This document shows, in pieces, positions 5,476 to 5,674 of a stretch of DNA of 5,674 nt. How positions within the stretch are numbered: the first letter of the stretch is position 1; each line of letters begins with the position of its first letter. The translations under genes and the position numbers were made by a program. Source of the DNA: an uncultured Shinella sp. (lineage in GTDB: Bacteria; Pseudomonadota; Alphaproteobacteria; Rhizobiales; Rhizobiaceae); NCBI GenBank assembly GCA_946481465.1, contig CAMLOC010000279.1, forward strand, positions 1 to 5,674, in the 5' to 3' direction. The notes under the pieces are model-generated. The model saw nothing but the letters and a program-made list of their open reading frames with translations. It ran no database searches and was not told the DNA's origin.

Positions 5476-5674
5476 ATGACCAGTATTCTGACGAATATCG
5501 GAGCGATGTCTGCGCTCCAAACCCTCCGTTCGATTTCCAGCCAGCTCGATGAAGCGCAGCGCCACGTTTCGTCCGGGCTCCGTGTGGGACAGGCTTCGGA
5601 CAATGCAGCCTATTGGTCGGTCGCCACGACGATGCGTTCGGACACTATGGCAATTTCGGCCCTGGAAGACGCGC
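5476..5674 (+). CDS. Flagellin, N-terminal part (cut by window edge)
   Basis: Flagellin is the filament subunit exported by the flagellar type III system. The first 66 codons are present; the reading frame runs off the window at 5674. The protein starts MTSILTNIGAMSALQTLRSI and continues with SSGLRVGQASDNAAYWS (32-48) and TTMRSD (51-56). These are hallmarks of the conserved D0/D1 N-terminal helix, in the form seen in rhizobia and relatives. There is no cleavable signal peptide, as expected for flagellins. The ATG at 5476 fixes the family's normal N-terminus, although the Shine-Dalgarno ahead of it is poor. The gene is far enough from the SDR gene and separated by a strong hairpin to be transcribed independently. 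Which of several flagellin paralogues this is (flaA, flaB, flaC, flaD) cannot be decided. Confidence 0.93.
   Translation, partial: MTSILTNIGAMSALQTLRSISSQLDEAQRHVSSGLRVGQASDNAAYWSVATTMRSDTMAISALEDA

Noticed and set aside
1..5674. Transposase, integrase, tRNA or rRNA genes marking a mobile element boundary
   Set aside because: None of the reading frames resembles a transposase or integrase and no tRNA-like or rRNA-like stretch was recognised by eye.

Overview
The window looks like chromosomal DNA from an alphaproteobacterium of the Rhizobiales (Hyphomicrobiales) type. Four things point there. The DNA is GC-rich. A flagellin start at the right edge is of the rhizobial kind (MTSILTN..., then ASDNAAYWS and TTMRSD). 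A full CtrA-type box (TTAA-N7-TTAAC) lies upstream of that flagellin. An AraC regulator / short-chain dehydrogenase pair of a kind common in these bacteria sits next to it. The genus cannot be fixed from this sequence alone.

Left part (1-3150, minus strand): the leader-proximal end of a type I-C CRISPR-Cas operon in its standard order, cas3 - cas5c - cas8c, running off the left edge. Cas3 carries both an HD nuclease and a complete DExH helicase. Cas5c is the subtype's crRNA-processing and Cascade subunit. Only the first 61 codons of cas8c (csd1) are present. The stop of cas5c and the start of cas8c overlap as ATGA, which suggests translational coupling. cas7, cas4, cas1, cas2 and the array, if present, would lie beyond base 1; no CRISPR repeat is visible here.

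Middle (3151-5196): the region upstream of cas3 holds a 13-bp palindrome and an imperfect direct repeat that could be operator sites. Next is an AraC-family regulator (minus strand, TTG start), divergent from a classical short-chain dehydrogenase/reductase (plus strand). Their shared 97-bp intergenic region holds a convincing sigma-70-type promoter for the regulator and a CAGGACG repeat with a 21-bp period, as expected for an AraC-type target. A perfect 18-bp inverted repeat follows the dehydrogenase gene and probably ends its transcript.

Right part (5197-5674): about 280 bases of non-coding DNA with the CtrA-type box, then the first 66 codons of a flagellin gene cut by the window edge.

The most useful observations are the defence operon beside a motility gene, the candidate operators upstream of cas3 and between araC and the dehydrogenase gene, the His in place of the Cas5c catalytic Tyr, and the CtrA box before flagellin. 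I found no clearly new system; the CRISPR-Cas genes are a recognisable subtype I-C.
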